From: JAHBVH01 sp034432375
GTDB taxonomy: Bacteria; Chloroflexota; Anaerolineae; Caldilineales; Caldilineaceae
DNA: 64,000 nt
Direction: 5' to 3'
Assembly: GCA_034432375.1 (NCBI GenBank)
Contig: DAOUCA010000101.1
Span: forward strand, 86,398 to 150,397
The position numbers and the translations under genes were made by a program. Below are positions 62,263 through 64,000 of this stretch, in pieces. The notes under the pieces were generated by a model. It did no database searches and was not told the DNA's origin. It saw nothing but the letters and a program-made list of their open reading frames with translations. How positions within the stretch are numbered: the stretch's first letter is position 1; every line of letters starts with the position of its first letter.

Positions 62263-62503
62263 CGCGTGCGCGTCTGATTCAAGGGCTAATGTCCGGCATC
62301 GGCTTCATTGGTGGTGACGTGATTTTGAAAGAGGGGACCACCGTCCGTGGCACTGCGACTGCCGCCAGTGTCTGGACAACCGGGGCAGTAGGGCAGCGGT
62401 TGCCTTTGGCCACGATGAGATAGCGCTTATTACCGTAGTGATCAACTTTTTTGTCCTGCAATGGTTGTCACCCCTCAAAGATGCAATTAGTGAGGAAGAG
62501 TAA
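62259..62503 (+). pseudogene. Remnant of an MgtC/SapB-like membrane protein
   Basis: The fragment reads ARLIQGLMSGIGFIGGDVIL and GTTVRGTATAASVWTTGAVG, the conserved GIGFIGxGVIL..VRGLTTAASxW region of MgtC proteins, and stops at TAG. A frame change near 62391 then gives VAFGHDEIALITVVINFFVL and ends at TAA 62503, six bases before the DUF389 start. The N-terminal half is missing and at least one frameshift is present. It was probably cotranscribed with the DUF389 gene. Confidence 0.75.
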
Positions 62504-62508
62504 CATAA

Positions 62509-63792
62509 ATGCGACAATTATTTGTGAAAGTACCACAGGGCAAAGGGGCGCATGTTCTCCAGTTGGCCCACGACTATGAAGGTGAAAATCTGGTGCAATT
62601 GACGGCTACCGACCAGGAGCGAGCGTGGGACTTTGTGGTAATGCAAATTGCCAACGCCAAAGTCGGCTCCATTCTGGTCGCGCTGGAAAAGATGCCAGAT
62701 ACCTACACAACGCTGGTACCCCACGATGTTGTGCCCATGCAGCCACCGGCCGAACAATTGGCGGAGTATATCACCGATTTGAGCCCACGCAGTCCGCTTG
62801 AAGTGTGGATCAACGGCTTGCAAAGCATGGGCTCTTGGAGCAGCTATCTAAGTTATGCCGTGGCCGCCAGCATCGTGGTCTGGATCGCCATGTTTACCAA
62901 TACAATTTTTCTGCTGGTTGCTGCAATGTTGATTGCTCCCTTTGCCGGCCCGGCGATGAATGTTGCAATTGCCACGGCTAGCGGCGATTGGTCAATGTTG
63001 TGGCGCAATACAATTCGCTATTTTGCTGCGCTTGGTGTCACCATAGCAGTGACGGCACTCTTTAGTCTGCTCTTTCGCCAGGGGACAGCGACTCTGACAA
63101 TGGTCAATATAAGTGAAGTCTCCTCTATGTCCGTACTTTTGCCATTAGTCACTGGCGCGGCCGGCGCGCTCAATTTGATCCAGCCACAACGCAGTAGCCT
63201 GGTCTCCGGTACAGCTGTTGGCCTGTTGGTGGCGGCTGCGTTGGCACCGCCGGCGGGATTGATCGGCATGGCCGCCGCCCTTGGGCGTTGGGATATGACG
63301 GTCAACGCTATTTTCAAGCTGCTGCTACAACTGGTTGCGATCAATCTGAGTGGTGCTCTCGTCTTTCGCTTCTATGGGCTCTCCGCTGCTGATGTCCGTT
63401 ATGAAAAGGGTCGACACCGCGGTGTCTTCTACGGCTCGCTGGCGACAACGGTGTTGGTGCTGGCAGGGTTGCTGATCTGGCAATTCTCCACTGCGCCGAA
63501 TCTTCAGCGCTCGACCATTGCCCAACGCGCCGTAAATGAAGTTCAAAAGGTGGTGCAGCAGAGCGAGTTTGCGCATCTGGTGGAGACGGATATTCGCTTT
63601 ACCCGCCCTTCCCTCCAAAATCAGGAGACGCTGTTGGGCGTAATCTATGTCCAACGCGACGATACGACCCTCTCCGATGAATCCATTCGTCAAGCATTGA
63701 CCGAGCAAATTCAGGAGCAGCTGAAAAGCTTGCCGGGTAATATCGTGCCCCTCATTGCTGTAACGGTGCTCAATGCACCGGCAGATAATTAA
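62509..63792 (+). CDS. DUF389 membrane protein
   Basis: A 427-residue protein with an N-terminal soluble ferredoxin-like part (residues 1-95, MRQLFVKVPQGKGAHVLQLA) and six to seven membrane segments (about 115-330), carrying LLVAAMLIAPFAGPAMNVAI, the DUF389/TIGR00341 hallmark. A soluble C-terminal domain follows. Family members are uncharacterised membrane proteins, often near transport genes. It is preceded by an MgtC-like remnant, with the remnant's stop six bases upstream, suggesting a former operon. Confidence 0.9.
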   Translation: MRQLFVKVPQGKGAHVLQLAHDYEGENLVQLTATDQERAWDFVVMQIANAKVGSILVALEKMPDTYTTLVPHDVVPMQPPAEQLAEYITDLSPRSPLEVWINGLQSMGSWSSYLSYAVAASIVVWIAMFTNTIFLLVAAMLIAPFAGPAMNVAIATASGDWSMLWRNTIRYFAALGVTIAVTALFSLLFRQGTATLTMVNISEVSSMSVLLPLVTGAAGALNLIQPQRSSLVSGTAVGLLVAAALAPPAGLIGMAAALGRWDMTVNAIFKLLLQLVAINLSGALVFRFYGLSAADVRYEKGRHRGVFYGSLATTVLVLAGLLIWQFSTAPNLQRSTIAQRAVNEVQKVVQQSEFAHLVETDIRFTRPSLQNQETLLGVIYVQRDDTTLSDESIRQALTEQIQEQLKSLPGNIVPLIAVTVLNAPADN

Positions 63793-63868
63793 ATATAGGG
63801 GACTTATGCAGGAGGCTGGTTGAGTGGGCAGCTTTTTGCCGTATCGAAACCAGAGGGCTGCGTATAAA
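63793..63868 (+). repeat. MITE-like element, copy C, cut by an insertion sequence
   Basis: GACTTATGCAGGAGGCTGG, TTGAGTGGGCAGC and GCCGTATCGAAACCAGAG match the shared core. The right terminal repeat (CTGCGTATAAAG) stops where the insertion sequence left end TGGACCCACTTGTCAAG begins. Confidence 0.75.
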
Positions 63869-64000
63869 GTGGACCCACTTGTCAAGACAGAGAAGGGGTG
63901 AGAAATAAAGTCCCAAGGCTCCTTTCGTTAAAGCAGATTTTTGAAGTAAACCTCACTTGGGGTGAGGTAGCCAAGGGACTGGTGAGGCCGTCGTTGATTA
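63869..64000 (-). mobile_element. Left end of an IS3-type insertion sequence
   Basis: The element begins near 63869-63870 with TGGACCCACTTGTCAAGACA and continues beyond the window edge. Its transposase C-terminus is in place at 63928 on the minus strand. It has landed in the right terminal repeat of MITE-like copy C. Confidence 0.7.
63928..64000 (-). CDS. IS3-family transposase, C-terminal end (5' part outside window)
   Basis: On the minus strand the last 23 codons before the TAA at 63928-63930 read NQRRPHQSLGYLTPSEVYFK then NLL. The N-x-x-RPHQSLGYLTP-x-x block is the end of the catalytic rve domain of IS3-type OrfB transposases. The remainder lies to the right of the window. Confidence 0.85.
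   Translation of the reverse strand, partial: NQRRPHQSLGYLTPSEVYFKNLL

Overview
The window reads as a chromosomal stretch from a Chloroflexota bacterium, most likely Anaerolineae/Caldilineales. This is an inference from family content, since no rRNA or taxonomic marker is present. The pointers are an SNF2 helicase with a SWIM partner, a DUF5678/retropepsin-like pair, Uma2, DUF433/DUF5615, DUF3105 and DUF389 proteins, many two-component and PAS proteins, sugar ABC transporters without their own ATPase, and exported repeat proteins ending in an LP(I/V/L)V motif. Base composition looks uniform across the main genes and gaps are rich in small repeats. Nothing suggests a phage or plasmid.

Layout. 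0-4.4 kb: SNF2 helicase (5' end outside the window), an antisense DUF433/DUF5615 toxin-antitoxin pair, SWIM protein and MOSC protein. 4.5-14.7 kb: a response regulator/membrane histidine kinase operon, an AraC-DinB fusion regulator, an SDR with a polyglutamine tail, a DUF402 protein and a six-PAS hybrid kinase. 14.9-18.3 kb: an ABC-F ribosome-protection-type ATPase behind a leader with promoters, a 21-codon ORF and two mutually exclusive terminators, then a tandem GNAT acetyltransferase. 18.3-23.2 kb: acyltransferase-like membrane protein, DUF3105, monoacylglycerol-lipase-like hydrolase with hydroxyacid-oxoacid transhydrogenase, and a haloacid dehalogenase. 23.3-38.2 kb: catabolic block with ABC permeases and binding protein, NHL propeller, a broken PIN toxin pair, an ATGA-coupled operon of PLP desulfhydrase and two NAD-binding proteins, an orphan xanthine-dehydrogenase-type large subunit, an MDR dehydrogenase, a frameshifted exported CNA-B/carboxypeptidase-regulatory protein and an RraA-like aldolase.

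38.4-49.5 kb: two APH-type kinases, an orphan XRE antitoxin, DinB, metY with a CoA-binding protein, an AAA-nuclease fusion, a DUF5678/protease/Uma2 cluster with a decayed Uma2, an amidohydrolase and tRNA-Leu(GAG). 49.7-52 kb: a low-density graveyard holding remnants of a type III CRISPR-Cas locus (NE0113/ring-nuclease-like protein, Cas10-like palm fragment, RAMP C-terminus) with no array. 52-64 kb: DJ-1/PfpI protein, CsbD, PA14 and DNRLRE exported proteins, UTP-glucose-1-phosphate uridylyltransferase, a four-S1-domain protein, a SIMPL protein with an amber codon, an MgtC remnant, DUF389, and the edge of an IS3-type insertion sequence.

Across the window runs a layer of intergenic structure: a roughly 65-75 bp MITE-like element in at least four clear copies, octamer repeat tracts at three loci, widespread REP-like palindromes, and several perfect 20-29 bp-arm hairpins. 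Several genes are broken by single-base events. The pattern fits either real decay or residual assembly error in a metagenome-derived contig.
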